A stretch of 42,460 nucleotides of DNA from Rhodanobacter sp. C06 (GTDB lineage: Bacteria; Pseudomonadota; Gammaproteobacteria; Xanthomonadales; Rhodanobacteraceae). Under the pieces are notes generated by a model. It was not told the DNA's origin and did not search any database. It saw only the letters and a list, made by a program, of their open reading frames with translations. Location: NCBI RefSeq assembly GCF_002001105.1, contig NZ_MUNP01000073.1, forward strand, positions 1 to 42,460, given 5' to 3'. Every line of letters starts with the position of its first letter. The stretch's first letter is position 1. A program made the position numbers and the translations under genes. Shown here one piece after another: positions 35,219-42,460 of the stretch.

Positions 35219-36151
35219 ATGAACACGCCGCTTTCCCTCGAAGCCGCCGGCACGCGTCGCCAGCCCACCGTGGCGCTGGCGCTGGGTTCGGGCGGCGCCA
35301 AGGGGCTGGCGCACATCGGCGTGATCGAGGAGCTGGAGGCGCAGGGTTACCGCATCACCGCGATCGCCGGCAGCTCGATGGGCGCGCTGATCGGCGGCAT
35401 CCACGCCACCGGCAAGCTCGACGTCTACCGCGACTGGGTCGGCGCGCTGGCGAAGCTCGACGTGCTGCGGCTGGTGGACTGGACGTTCTCCGGCGGTGGC
35501 TTGATCAAGGGCGAGAAGATCATCGGCACGCTGCGCGGGCTGATCGGCGACGCGCTGATCGAGGAGCTGCCGCTGGCGTTCACCGCGGTGGCGGTGGATA
35601 TCGACCGTGGGCGCGAGGTGTGGCTGTCGCGCGGCCCACTGTTCGACGCGCTCCGCGCCTCGATCGCGATTCCCACCGTGTTCCGTCCGCATCACCTCGA
35701 CGGCCGCCGGCTGGTGGACGGCGCCCTGCTCAACCCGGTGCCGGTGACGCCGCTGATCCGCGAGCCGGCGGACTACCTGATCGCGGTGAGCCTGGACGGC
35801 GCGGCCACCGGACCCGCGCCGCCGGCCGCCGGCGAGGAAACCGACGACGCGCCCGGCTACCGTCACCGCATCGGCGCCTTCATCGGCCGGCTGATGCCGC
35901 ACGGCGGCAACGGCGACGTGCCGCGCGAGCCCGGCGCGCTCGAACTGCTCACCCAGGCGATGGACTTGATGCAGGCGAACATGGCGCGACTGCGCCTCGC
36001 CGCCTACGAGCCGGACCTGCTGATCCAGCTGCCGCGCAACATGGCCAGCCCCTACGAGTTCTACCGCGCCCGCGAACTGATCGAACTGGGCCGGCTGCAG
36101 GCGCGCGAGGCGCTGGCGCACTGGCCGCGTGGCGCCACGCCGTTGACGTGA
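35219..36151 (+). CDS. Patatin-like phospholipase (RssA type)
   Basis: A 310-residue lipid acyl hydrolase with a Ser-Asp dyad. GSGGAKGLAHIGVIEEL gives the oxyanion loop, GSSMG holds the nucleophile Ser53, and DGA holds Asp167. The layout matches bacterial RssA/YlbK proteins, which are cytoplasmic or membrane-associated and whose exact lipid is mostly unknown. The C-terminal third (LLTQAMDLMQANMARLRL) is the usual helical cap. ATG 35219 begins about 15 residues before the family core. Divergent from the permease. Confidence 0.92.
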   Translation: MNTPLSLEAAGTRRQPTVALALGSGGAKGLAHIGVIEELEAQGYRITAIAGSSMGALIGGIHATGKLDVYRDWVGALAKLDVLRLVDWTFSGGGLIKGEKIIGTLRGLIGDALIEELPLAFTAVAVDIDRGREVWLSRGPLFDALRASIAIPTVFRPHHLDGRRLVDGALLNPVPVTPLIREPADYLIAVSLDGAATGPAPPAAGEETDDAPGYRHRIGAFIGRLMPHGGNGDVPREPGALELLTQAMDLMQANMARLRLAAYEPDLLIQLPRNMASPYEFYRARELIELGRLQAREALAHWPRGATPLT

Positions 36152-36171
36152 CCCGGCGCGGATCGCCCGCG

Positions 36172-36241
36172 GGAGCGCACCCTGTGCGCGAATGCTTTTG
36201 CTTCGATCAACGCCAGAGCTTTCGCGCACAGGGTGCGCTCC
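36172..36241. repeat. REP-like inverted repeat, 21-bp arms
   Basis: GGAGCGCACCCTGTGCGCGA at the start of the left arm (36172-36192) pairs perfectly with 36221-36241. The sequence is nearly the same as the 24-bp pair at 3460-3540, and the spacer is similar in length (28 bases). It lies between the convergent patatin and DUF488 genes and could stop transcription in both directions. Confidence 0.8.
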
Positions 36242-36266
36242 TACCCGTATCGGTAGCCGCCCCGCC

Positions 36267-36635
36267 TCAACGCGGCCCGTGCGTGTGCAGCCAGTTTTCC
36301 AGGTAGGCCTTCATCACCACCGCGTTGTTGTGTTCCTCGTCGCGGGCGCCGTAGAGCAGGGTGACGGGATGTTTCGCGGCCCGCTCGGCCAGCGGGCGCC
36401 AATGTTCGGCACGCTTGTCCAGTTCGCCCGCGTAGCGCTGGCGGAAGCCTTCCCACTTCGCCGGATCGTGGTCGAACCACTGGCGCAGCGCGGTGGACGG
36501 CGCCAGCTCCTTGGCCCACAGGTCCAGCGGCACGTCTTCCTTCTTCAGCCCGCGCGGCCACAGGCGGTCGATCAGCACGCGATAGCCGTCGGACTTCGCC
36601 GGCGGCTCGTAGACACGTTTCACGGCAATGCTCAT
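36267..36635 (-). CDS. DUF488 family protein (YeaO-like)
   Basis: A 122-residue cytoplasmic protein of the DUF488 family. It starts MSIAVKRVYEPPAKSDGYRVLIDRLWPRGL, the family signature, and has WFDHDPAKWEGFRQRYAGEL and a central VTLLYGARDEEHNNA. The function is unknown. AGGGAG seven bases before the ATG at 36635 favours this over a GTG three bases earlier. Ends near a REP hairpin shared with the convergent patatin gene. Confidence 0.88.
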   Translation of the reverse strand: MSIAVKRVYEPPAKSDGYRVLIDRLWPRGLKKEDVPLDLWAKELAPSTALRQWFDHDPAKWEGFRQRYAGELDKRAEHWRPLAERAAKHPVTLLYGARDEEHNNAVVMKAYLENWLHTHGPR

Positions 36636-36701
36636 CACGCAACTCCCTGCAGGGAATGCGTTCCAGCATACGCCCGCGCCATCGCGCGGGCGTGATGCAG
36701 A

Positions 36702-37418
36702 TCAGAGCTCCTCGACCCGGGTGACCTTGCCACGGCGCATCAGCCAGGCCACGCCGCGCAGGTCGGCCAGGCCCACCCATAGCCGATCCAGCATGCCGTA
36801 CTTGGACACGCCCGCGGTGCGCGGGCGGTGGCCCACCGGCACGCTGGTGCTCTGGAAGCCGGCGCGCTTCACCAGCGCCGGCAGGTAGCGGTGCATGTGG
36901 TCGAAGTAGGGCAGGCGCAGGAACACCTCGCGCTCGAACAGCTTCAGGCCGCAGCCGGTGTCAGGGGTGGCGTCCTTGAGCATGCGCGAGCGCACCGCGT
37001 TGGCGATCTTCGACGAGATGCGCTTGTTGAAGCTGTCGCGGCGCGTGGTGCGCCAGCCGGCGAACAGCTTCACCTCGGCCGCGGCAACGTCGCGCGCGGC
37101 GAGCAGTTTCGGGATGTCGGCGGGGTCGTTCTGGCCGTCGCCGTCCAGCGTGGCGATCCAGGTGCCGCGCGCCGCGCGCACGCCGTTCCACACCGCGGTG
37201 CTCTGGCCGCTGCGGGTGACGTGGTGCAGCACGCGCAATTCCGGATGCTGCGCCTTCTGTGCATCCAGCACGGCACGGCTGTCGTCGCTGGAATCGTCGT
37301 CGACGTAGACCACCTCGTAGTCCACCTTGCCGCGCAAGGCGGCGGCGATCTCGGCGAGCAGCGGCGGGATGTTGTCGCGCTCGTTGAACACGGGAACGAC
37401 GACGGACAGTTGCGGCAT
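36702..37418 (-). CDS. Family 2 glycosyltransferase (dolichol-phosphate-mannose-synthase type)
   Basis: A 238-residue GT-A transferase. The start MPQLSVVVPVFNERDNIPPLL and VYVDDDSSDDS bind the nucleotide sugar, and LDGDGQNDP carries the metal-binding DXD. TPDTGCGLKLFEREVFLRLP forms the acceptor side. There is no C-terminal membrane domain, so it is a soluble or peripheral enzyme that would charge a polyprenyl phosphate. The lipid A N-terminal domain protein that often follows this gene is absent. Donor sugar cannot be told. It is divergent from the bufferin operon. Confidence 0.88.
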   Translation of the reverse strand: MPQLSVVVPVFNERDNIPPLLAEIAAALRGKVDYEVVYVDDDSSDDSRAVLDAQKAQHPELRVLHHVTRSGQSTAVWNGVRAARGTWIATLDGDGQNDPADIPKLLAARDVAAAEVKLFAGWRTTRRDSFNKRISSKIANAVRSRMLKDATPDTGCGLKLFEREVFLRLPYFDHMHRYLPALVKRAGFQSTSVPVGHRPRTAGVSKYGMLDRLWVGLADLRGVAWLMRRGKVTRVEEL

Positions 37419-37517
37419 GGGACAGGCCTTTCAGCGGAAACGGGCGCCACGGACGGCAGCGAATGCGCAGTTTAATGCCTGCCGGCGCCGACCGCCGGCA
37501 CGGGACGCAAAACCCGC

Positions 37518-37545
37518 TGTAAGGAAATCCCGGGCCGCCGGGTCT
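37518..37545 (+). promoter_or_regulatory. Possible ECF-sigma promoter of the bufferin operon
   Basis: TGTAAGG at 37518-37524 and GGTCT at 37541-37545, with a 16-base spacer, resemble ECF-type -35 (GTAA) and -10 (GTC) elements. It lies about 40 bases before the precursor gene. Related operons in Caulobacter and Neisseria are ECF-controlled. No sigma or anti-sigma gene is adjacent, so the assignment is tentative. Confidence 0.45.
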
Positions 37546-37586
37546 CCTTCCGCAGCCGGAATCGTCCGGCCCCACGGGAGAGACCC

Positions 37587-37895
37587 ATGCAAGCCCAGAC
37601 CATCCTCAGCTCCGCCCTGCTCAGCCTGCTCGCCGCCGGCGCACTGGGCGCCGCCAGCACCGCCCATGCCGCCGACAAGATGGCCGCCAGCGCCACGCAG
37701 AAGTGTTACGGCGTCAACGCCGCGATGAAGAACGACTGCCAGTCCCCGGGTCATTCCTGCGCCGGGCAGGACAGCAAGGCGCGCGATCCGCAGGCCTTCG
37801 TGGCGGTGCCCACCGGCCTGTGCGGCAAGCTCGAGGGCGGTTCGCTGCAGGCCCATGCCGCCATGTCGCACGACGACATGATGAAGAAGAGCTGA
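37587..37895 (+). CDS. bufA: Bufferin-type RiPP precursor (DUF2282, BufA1-like)
   Basis: A 102-residue exported precursor. A signal peptide (to about residue 28, AHA-A) is followed by a core with four Cys: 40 (QKCYGV), 51 (KNDCQ), 58 (HSCAGQD) and 79 (TGLCGK). In characterised bufferins the two inner Cys become 5-thiooxazoles, and the outer ones form a disulfide; the peptide binds copper in the periplasm. The tail here, QAHAAMSHDDMMKKS, has His and Met residues that could add metal ligands. ATG 37587 follows GGGAGA. It is the first gene of a four-gene operon with bufB five bases downstream. The family is clear; copper as ligand follows from the family. Confidence 0.88.
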   Translation: MQAQTILSSALLSLLAAGALGAASTAHAADKMAASATQKCYGVNAAMKNDCQSPGHSCAGQDSKARDPQAFVAVPTGLCGKLEGGSLQAHAAMSHDDMMKKS

Positions 37896-37900
37896 TAGCC

Positions 37901-38827
37901 GTGCCCCCGTCACGCCCCGTGCGTGCGCAGCCGATCCCGACCCAGGTCGGGATCGGGCTGCGGCCGGCGCACGTCGCTCACGTGCTGGAACACCGGCCTG
38001 CCGTGCCGTTCTTCGAGCTGCACAGCGAAAATCTCTTTTGCGCCGGCGGCGCGCTGTGGGATGCATTCGACGCGCTGCGCCGCGACTACCCGGTGAGCCT
38101 GCACGGCGTGGGCCTGTCGCTGGGTTCGGCCGATCCGCTCGACTCTGCCCACCTCGCCGCGCTGCGTGCACTGGTGGAACGCGCCGAGCCGGCGCTGGTC
38201 TCCGAGCACCTGTGCTGGGGCGCCGTAGCCGGGCGCCACTACAACGACCTGCTGCCCTTGCCCTGCACCGAAGAAGCGCTGGAGCTGATGGTGGCGCGCG
38301 TGGGTCAGCTGCAGGACGCACTGGGCCGCCGCGTGCTGGTGGAGAACGTCTCCAGCTACATCCATTTCACCCACTCGACGCTGCGCGAGTGGGAGTTCCT
38401 CGCCGCGCTCGCCGCACGCAGCGGCTGCGGCCTGCTGCTGGACGTCAACAACGTCTACGTCAACAGCGTGAACCACGGCTTCGACGCGCAGCGCTACATC
38501 GACGGCATCCCCGCCGCCGCGGTGGGCGAGCTGCACCTGGCCGGCTTCACCCGCAAGGAAGGGCTGGGCGGCCCGCTGCTGATCGACTCGCACAACTGCC
38601 GCGTCGATCCCGCCGTGTGGGCGCTGTACGACTACACGCTGGCGCGCATCGGCGCGCAACCCACCCTGATCGAATGGGACCAGGACCTGCCCGACTTCGC
38701 CGTGCTCGAAAACGAGGCGCGGCTCGCCACCGCCTGTCTCGACCAGTACGGCCTCGATGAGCAAGACGCCGATGAACACCATCCCGATGAGCACACCCAT
38801 GTCGACCTCGCCGCCGTCGCTGGCTGA
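37901..38827 (+). CDS. bufB: DUF692 multinuclear iron oxidase (BufB)
   Basis: A 308-residue MNIO (DUF692, MbnB-like) TIM-barrel enzyme expected to oxidise Cys of the precursor to thiooxazole using iron and oxygen. Metal-site motifs are visible in order: FFELHSEN, SLHGVGLSLGS (His68), VSEHLCWG (Glu102, His103), LVENVSSYI, LLLDVNNVYVNSVNHGFD, GELHLAGF and LIEWDQDLP. The GTG at 37901 is the only suitable start: it lies five bases after the precursor stop. The C-terminus is Asp/His-rich (DEHHPDEHTHVDL) because it overlaps the next gene by about 70 bases in another frame. Confidence 0.9.
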   Translation: MPPSRPVRAQPIPTQVGIGLRPAHVAHVLEHRPAVPFFELHSENLFCAGGALWDAFDALRRDYPVSLHGVGLSLGSADPLDSAHLAALRALVERAEPALVSEHLCWGAVAGRHYNDLLPLPCTEEALELMVARVGQLQDALGRRVLVENVSSYIHFTHSTLREWEFLAALAARSGCGLLLDVNNVYVNSVNHGFDAQRYIDGIPAAAVGELHLAGFTRKEGLGGPLLIDSHNCRVDPAVWALYDYTLARIGAQPTLIEWDQDLPDFAVLENEARLATACLDQYGLDEQDADEHHPDEHTHVDLAAVAG

Positions 38828-39593
38828 ACTGCAGCGCGCGTTCGCCGGCGCCATCGTCGACGGCGCCGCGCCCACGCTGGAACCGTGGATCGCCGCGCGC
38901 GGCATCGCGCCCGCCGCCCGCCTGCGCATCTACCGCCACGCGAACCTCGCGATCCACGTCGATGCGCTGGCCACCAGCTACCCGGCACTGCAACGCCTGC
39001 TCGGCGCGGACTGCCTCGACGGCCTCGCCACCCGTCACGCCGCGTACCGCGGCAGCCGCAGCGGCAACCTGCAGGACTACGGCGCGGACTTCGCCGATTA
39101 CCTCGCCGCGCAGCCGGAAACCGCGGCTTGGCCGTGGCTGGGCGACGTGGCACGACTGGAATGGCTGCGCCAGCAAGTCGCGCTGGCCGCGGACACCGCG
39201 CCCGCCGACGCCGATGTGTTGGTCGCCGCCCTCGCCGATCCACATGCCGCGCTGCACCTGCGGCCTTGCGTGCGCGTGCTGAGCTCGGCGTGGGCCGTGC
39301 TCGACCTGTGGCGCTACGCGCAGGCACCGGAAGACGGCGACGTCGAGCCCGCCGTACCGCAATCGGTGCTGCTGTGGCGCGAAGGCGGCCAGGTGGCGAT
39401 GCGCGCGATCGCGCCCGCGCAAGCCGCGTTCGTGCGCGCGCTGCGGCACAAGGCATCGCTAACCCTGGCGCTCGCGGCCGCGCAGCTCATCGATGCGCAA
39501 GTCGCGCCCGAGACCCTGCTGCTTCCCCTGCTCGAACACGCGCTGCTCGCCGCGTGCCCCGTCACTTCTTGCTCCGAGGAACCGCCCGCATGA
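38757..39593 (+). CDS. bufC: DUF2063 protein, precursor-binding partner (BufC)
   Basis: A protein of up to 278 residues. The DUF2063 domain begins SLAELQRAFAGAIVDG and holds RLRIYRHANLAIHVDALATSYPALQRLLG, matching MbnC/BufC-like partners that present the precursor to the DUF692 enzyme. Four ATGs (38757, 38772, 38787, 38799) are possible; the last, MSTSPPSLAEL, would give the least overlap with bufB. Its TGA overlaps the ATG of the DoxX gene (ATGA), so translation is coupled. C-terminal half is helical and poorly conserved. Confidence 0.85.
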   Translation: MSKTPMNTIPMSTPMSTSPPSLAELQRAFAGAIVDGAAPTLEPWIAARGIAPAARLRIYRHANLAIHVDALATSYPALQRLLGADCLDGLATRHAAYRGSRSGNLQDYGADFADYLAAQPETAAWPWLGDVARLEWLRQQVALAADTAPADADVLVAALADPHAALHLRPCVRVLSSAWAVLDLWRYAQAPEDGDVEPAVPQSVLLWREGGQVAMRAIAPAQAAFVRALRHKASLTLALAAAQLIDAQVAPETLLLPLLEHALLAACPVTSCSEEPPA

Positions 39594-40063
39594 ACGCTAC
39601 CGTCGCCATCGCCCGCTGGTCGCGCCTCACCGCGCAACTCGCCGTGCTCACCCCGCTCGCCCTGCTGCTGTTCCGCCTGTTCGTGGCGATCGCGTTCTGG
39701 CGCGCCGGCGTGGTGAAGTGGGCCGACCCCACGGGCACCGCCTACCTGTTCGAGAACGAATACCACGTGCCCCTGCTCGCGCCAGCCGTCGCCGCCGCCC
39801 TGGGCATGTGGACCGAACTGGTGCTGCCGTGGTTCCTCGCGCTGGGCCTCGGCACCCGCGTGGTCGCCGCCGTGCTGTTCGTCTACAACATCATCTGCGT
39901 GATCTCGTATCCCGCACTGTGGCCCAACGGCTTCTGGACCGGCCTGATCGGCGGCGACTTCAACGACCACAAGGCGTGGGGGCTGATGCTGCTGGCCTTG
40001 GTGGCGCTGGGGGCGGGAAGGGTGTCGGTGGACGCGCTTCTACGGCGCGGATTGGCGCGATAG
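39590..40063 (+). CDS. DoxX-family membrane protein of the bufferin operon
   Basis: A 157-residue inner-membrane protein with four helices. LLLFRLFVAIAFWRAGVVKWADP and FENEYHVPLLAP are the DoxX signatures, followed by two further helices around GMWTELVLPWFLALGLGTR. DoxX members close DUF2282/DUF692/DUF2063 operons in many proteobacteria (for example the gold-induced gig locus of Cupriavidus); their role is not settled but may concern redox or export. The ATG overlaps the bufC stop. Confidence 0.9.
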   Translation: MNATVAIARWSRLTAQLAVLTPLALLLFRLFVAIAFWRAGVVKWADPTGTAYLFENEYHVPLLAPAVAAALGMWTELVLPWFLALGLGTRVVAAVLFVYNIICVISYPALWPNGFWTGLIGGDFNDHKAWGLMLLALVALGAGRVSVDALLRRGLAR

Positions 40064-40129
40064 CGGTAGACGACGGCGCTGCCGCAGTGCGCCTGCCGCG
40101 CCTGCCGCGCCTCGAGCGCCATGACGTCT

Positions 40130-40145
40130 TGCGTCATATGACGCA
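40130..40145. promoter_or_regulatory. Palindromic operator of the toxin-antitoxin pair
   Basis: TGCGTCATATGACGCA is a perfect 16-bp palindrome ending 18 bases before the toxin ATG. It is well placed for autorepression by the HigA-like protein. A half-site ATGACGTC lies just upstream at 40121-40128. Confidence 0.7.
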
Positions 40146-40163
40146 CTGCGTTATGGTCAAGCC

Positions 40164-40445
40164 ATGATCCGGACGTTCGACGACAGGGAAGCCGAGAAGA
40201 TCTGGCGCGGCGTGCCGTCTCGGCGACTGCCCACGGATATCCAGTCGGTCGCGCGTCGCAAGCTGCGCATGCTGAACAACGCTGCCACGCTGGACGATCT
40301 GCGCATACCGCCCGCGAACCGGCTCGAAGCCCTGAAAGGCGACCGCAAAGGCCAGCACAGCATCCGGATCAACGACCAATGGCGCATCTGCTTTCAATGG
40401 AAGGATGGTGATGCGATCGGCGTGGCGATCGTCGACTACCACTGA
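40164..40445 (+). CDS. higB: HigB-type toxin (RelE superfamily)
   Basis: A 93-residue ribosome-dependent mRNA interferase. MIRTFDDREAEKIWRGVPSRRLP and LRIPPANRLEALKGDRKGQHSIRINDQWRICFQW are the usual HigB/RelE features, with the basic residues that contact mRNA. The toxin precedes the antitoxin, as is typical for higBA. A perfect palindrome is upstream. Confidence 0.95.
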   Translation: MIRTFDDREAEKIWRGVPSRRLPTDIQSVARRKLRMLNNAATLDDLRIPPANRLEALKGDRKGQHSIRINDQWRICFQWKDGDAIGVAIVDYH

Positions 40446-40458
40446 ACAGCGAGCCAGC

Positions 40459-40749
40459 ATGAAGACCCTGCCCAACATCCATCCCGGTGAAGTGCTGCTG
40501 GAGGAGTTCCTCGCCCCTCTGGGCATCAGCCAGAACGCCCTCGCCCGCGCCGCCGACGTGCCGCCACGCCGCATCAACGAGATCGTGCTCGGCAAGCGCG
40601 GCATCACCGCCGACACCGCCGTGCGCCTCGCCGCTGCGCTCGGCACCAGCGAACGCTTCTGGCTCGGCCTGCAGGCCGACTACGACCTCGAAGAAGCCCA
40701 CCGCGCCCTCGGCGGGCAGATCACGCGCATCGAGCGGATTGCCGCGTGA
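40459..40749 (+). CDS. higA: HigA-type antitoxin (XRE helix-turn-helix)
   Basis: A 96-residue Cro/C1-type DNA-binding protein that neutralises the toxin and represses the operon. IHPGEVLLEEFLAPLGISQNALARAADVPPRRINEIVLGKRGIT is the HigA/VapI helix-turn-helix, followed by RLAAALGTSERFWLGLQADYDLE, which is highly conserved. It starts 13 bases after the toxin stop. Confidence 0.95.
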   Translation: MKTLPNIHPGEVLLEEFLAPLGISQNALARAADVPPRRINEIVLGKRGITADTAVRLAAALGTSERFWLGLQADYDLEEAHRALGGQITRIERIAA

Positions 40750-40867
40750 TCCGGCGCGCCTGGCGTCTGCCAACCACCGGTAGTGCCCCTGGTACCAACT
40801 TCGCCCCCTGACGAAAGTTCACTCTGACCCGGGTTTCGGTCTGAAACAGCGTGGCCGCTTACCTGCT

Positions 40868-41992
40868 TCAGGGCACCTCGGTATTCCCATGTGTATCCTC
40901 GCCAATCACATAGACCCGAACCCCTCTCTTCCTGAGTTCCTCAACGTCGCCCGGTTTCGCCGTTCGAACCGGATATACCCGGACGTTGTCGAGAAAGGTC
41001 TTTTTCATCTCAGCCACCTGCGTCTTCGCTCGGGCCTTCTGGTCTTCGGTCAATGAGATGGGGGTCCGGTCTACTACTTCGACGCCCAGGTGTTCCTGGA
41101 AGTAGTCGATGCTCGCACGTACCTGCTCCTCCAGCGCTGCACCACTGAAGCCGTTTCGCTCCAGCGTTTTGACCAGCATGACCTTGGCGGCAGTAGCACA
41201 CGTTCTGATGCTATCTGCGACTTCCGAAAGCACATCCGGCGGAAATAGTGTTTTGCCACCGTCAAACAGATCGTTGTACTGGCATCCGCAAGCCGCATCG
41301 TGCCGAAAAGTGAAGATGTCTCCATCGATTTCTTCGAAGTCGGCTCCGAGCGGGACCAAGAGCGTGCACCCCTTTTGTTCGCCAGGTCGCGGCCACGCCT
41401 GCTTGCCAATCCATTCCAGATAGAACTCACGGTGTTTCCCCAACCCTTGCATGAGGCGCGGCACACCGACGCGATAAACCACCCCTTCCCCGTCCTCCAT
41501 GGGATACCACGTCCCAGAGTCGTCTCGCCAGTTGGTGGCAAAGAACGCGGCTACGTCGGGGTCTTGGGTGAGATCCAGGCGCCCCGTTGGCAATTCATAG
41601 TGCTGCGCGAGCGCTTCCGAACTCACCACCAATCCCATCTTGCTTGAGAACTCGTACGCGGGATGCTCGGTGAGCGCCCACATGAACTCCTCCAGGCGAA
41701 CGCCAGCCAAATAGGATTGTGCATGGTCGCGGCGCGGCAGTTGGTCCGGGTGGTTCACCTTTGGGAGGCCGCGAAAGACGCCGGGGACGCAAGGGGTATA
41801 GCGACGCGTCTGCCCCCGGTAGAGAAACGGCGACCAGAATGACGAGCCTTTGGACGGAATCAGTCGCCCTGCGCCACCGTCATTGACCCATTGATAACCG
41901 CTCTTCATGAACTGGGCATAGGGGTTTGCGGGCACCTCGGAGCGGAGATGCGCCATCACTTCATTCATGGAGTCGAAGTGCTTTACTTGCAT
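40868..41992 (-). CDS. FRG-domain protein
   Basis: A 374-residue protein with an FRG domain (PF08867). The name-giving FLYRGQ is at residues 56-61 and AQHYELPTGRLDLTQDPDVAAFFA at 129-152. The C-terminal 170 residues are helical and charged, with no recognised domain. AAGGGG before ATG 41992 supports this start over one 30 bases upstream. FRG proteins are common in accessory regions and sometimes near defence genes, but their activity is not established. The location beside a toxin-antitoxin pair and an IS21 remnant fits an accessory island. GC is visibly lower than in the neighbours, suggesting transfer. Confidence 0.85.
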   Translation of the reverse strand: MQVKHFDSMNEVMAHLRSEVPANPYAQFMKSGYQWVNDGGAGRLIPSKGSSFWSPFLYRGQTRRYTPCVPGVFRGLPKVNHPDQLPRRDHAQSYLAGVRLEEFMWALTEHPAYEFSSKMGLVVSSEALAQHYELPTGRLDLTQDPDVAAFFATNWRDDSGTWYPMEDGEGVVYRVGVPRLMQGLGKHREFYLEWIGKQAWPRPGEQKGCTLLVPLGADFEEIDGDIFTFRHDAACGCQYNDLFDGGKTLFPPDVLSEVADSIRTCATAAKVMLVKTLERNGFSGAALEEQVRASIDYFQEHLGVEVVDRTPISLTEDQKARAKTQVAEMKKTFLDNVRVYPVRTAKPGDVEELRKRGVRVYVIGEDTHGNTEVP

Positions 41993-42066
41993 GAACGCCC
42001 CTTCTCGTCGTCTAGGCCCCAAAACAGGTTAGCCCGTCTAAGGACGCAGAGCACCGCCAGCAGGGT

Positions 42067-42190
42067 GAGTGGGACCGGTTTTTAAAACGTCTGGCGCGAG
42101 TGCAACTGTTGGTGCTTGACGATTTTGCGCTGGAGCGCTGCTCGTCCGAGGAGACCTACTGTCTGTTTGAGTTGGTGGATGTCCGAAGGG
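42067..42190 (+). pseudogene. istB-like remnant (IS21 family)
   Basis: An unbroken stretch encodes EWDRFLKRLARVQLLVLDDFALE followed by CSSEETYCLFELVDVRRDA, which resembles the Walker B region of IstB (LARVDLLVLDDFGLEP...RRDLLEVLEDRY). No start, no P-loop and no conserved C-terminus are present. The following bases to the right edge hold only an open frame without recognisable homology. Confidence 0.6.
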
Positions 42191-42460
42191 ACGCACGCCA
42201 TGCATTGGACTCACTCGCACTGCCAGATGCCTGCGGTCACTCCTGGGAAATAGGCTTCCGCAAAGCTGACGCTCGCGACCGGCAGCTCAGGGTCGATAAC
42301 GGCCACTTCCAGCGCGACCGCATCGCTCCCACGGCGGTCAACATGAGTTCGACGAGGATGACCGGAGAGATCCGGTCTCGCGGGTTAGACGCTTTGGCGT
42401 ACTCCAAAACACCGGTCGCCCCTCAAGGCGCCAACCGCCCCAGCTCTGCCTCCACCCCGC

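Overview
The window looks like a chromosomal segment of a high-GC gammaproteobacterium of the Xanthomonadales, most likely Rhodanobacteraceae (Rhodanobacter/Dyella/Luteibacter/Frateuria-like). The reasons are strong third-position GC with long antisense shadow frames, large TonB-dependent receptors beside sugar genes, a Xanthomonas-type N-acetylglucosamine (GlcNAc) locus, and dispersed palindromic repeats typical of that order. The genus is inferred from gene content, not from a database comparison.

Layout. 1-94: tail of an IS5-type transposase. 95-886: no gene, but a three-hairpin dispersed repeat and a CCCTCTCCC-type hairpin. 887-10243: a GlcNAc/chitin-oligosaccharide locus with a LacI regulator, a NagP-like permease, a glucokinase-type kinase, a TonB-dependent receptor and a GH20 hexosaminidase; two TGACAACGTTGTCA-type operators lie between permease and kinase. 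10372-15159: a large Lhr helicase whose frame carries four palindromic repeat insertions. 15317-19712: a monoacylglycerol-lipase-like hydrolase and a second TonB-dependent receptor. 19892-22567: a worn region with an istB fragment, a CAT-anticodon tRNA, a SnoaL-like gene, a broken VIT/CCC1 gene and a cytochrome b561. 22813-26257: rpoD, dtd and an LpxL-type acyltransferase. 26321-31587: a divergent pair of GH94 phosphorylase-like and GH144-like proteins, probably for beta-1,2-glucan. 31644-37418: 6-phosphogluconate dehydrogenase, a small secreted protein, an SLC13-type transporter, a patatin, a DUF488 protein and a GT2 glycosyltransferase. 37587-40063: a bufferin-type copper RiPP operon (DUF2282 precursor, DUF692 enzyme, DUF2063 partner, DoxX). 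40164-41992: a HigBA-type toxin-antitoxin pair and an FRG-domain gene, followed by a second istB-like remnant at the right edge.

How the parts work together. In the first locus, the receptor would import chito-oligosaccharides, the hexosaminidase would trim them in the periplasm, NagP would carry GlcNAc across the inner membrane, and the kinase would phosphorylate it, all under a LacI repressor. The GH94/GH144 pair would degrade beta-1,2-glucan to sugar phosphates. The bufferin operon would make a secreted copper-binding peptide, probably from an ECF-sigma promoter.

The points most worth following up are the Lhr gene repeatedly invaded in frame by palindromic elements (the same family in both orientations), the bufferin operon with a Met/His-containing tail on its precursor, and the FRG gene next to a toxin-antitoxin pair and IS debris.
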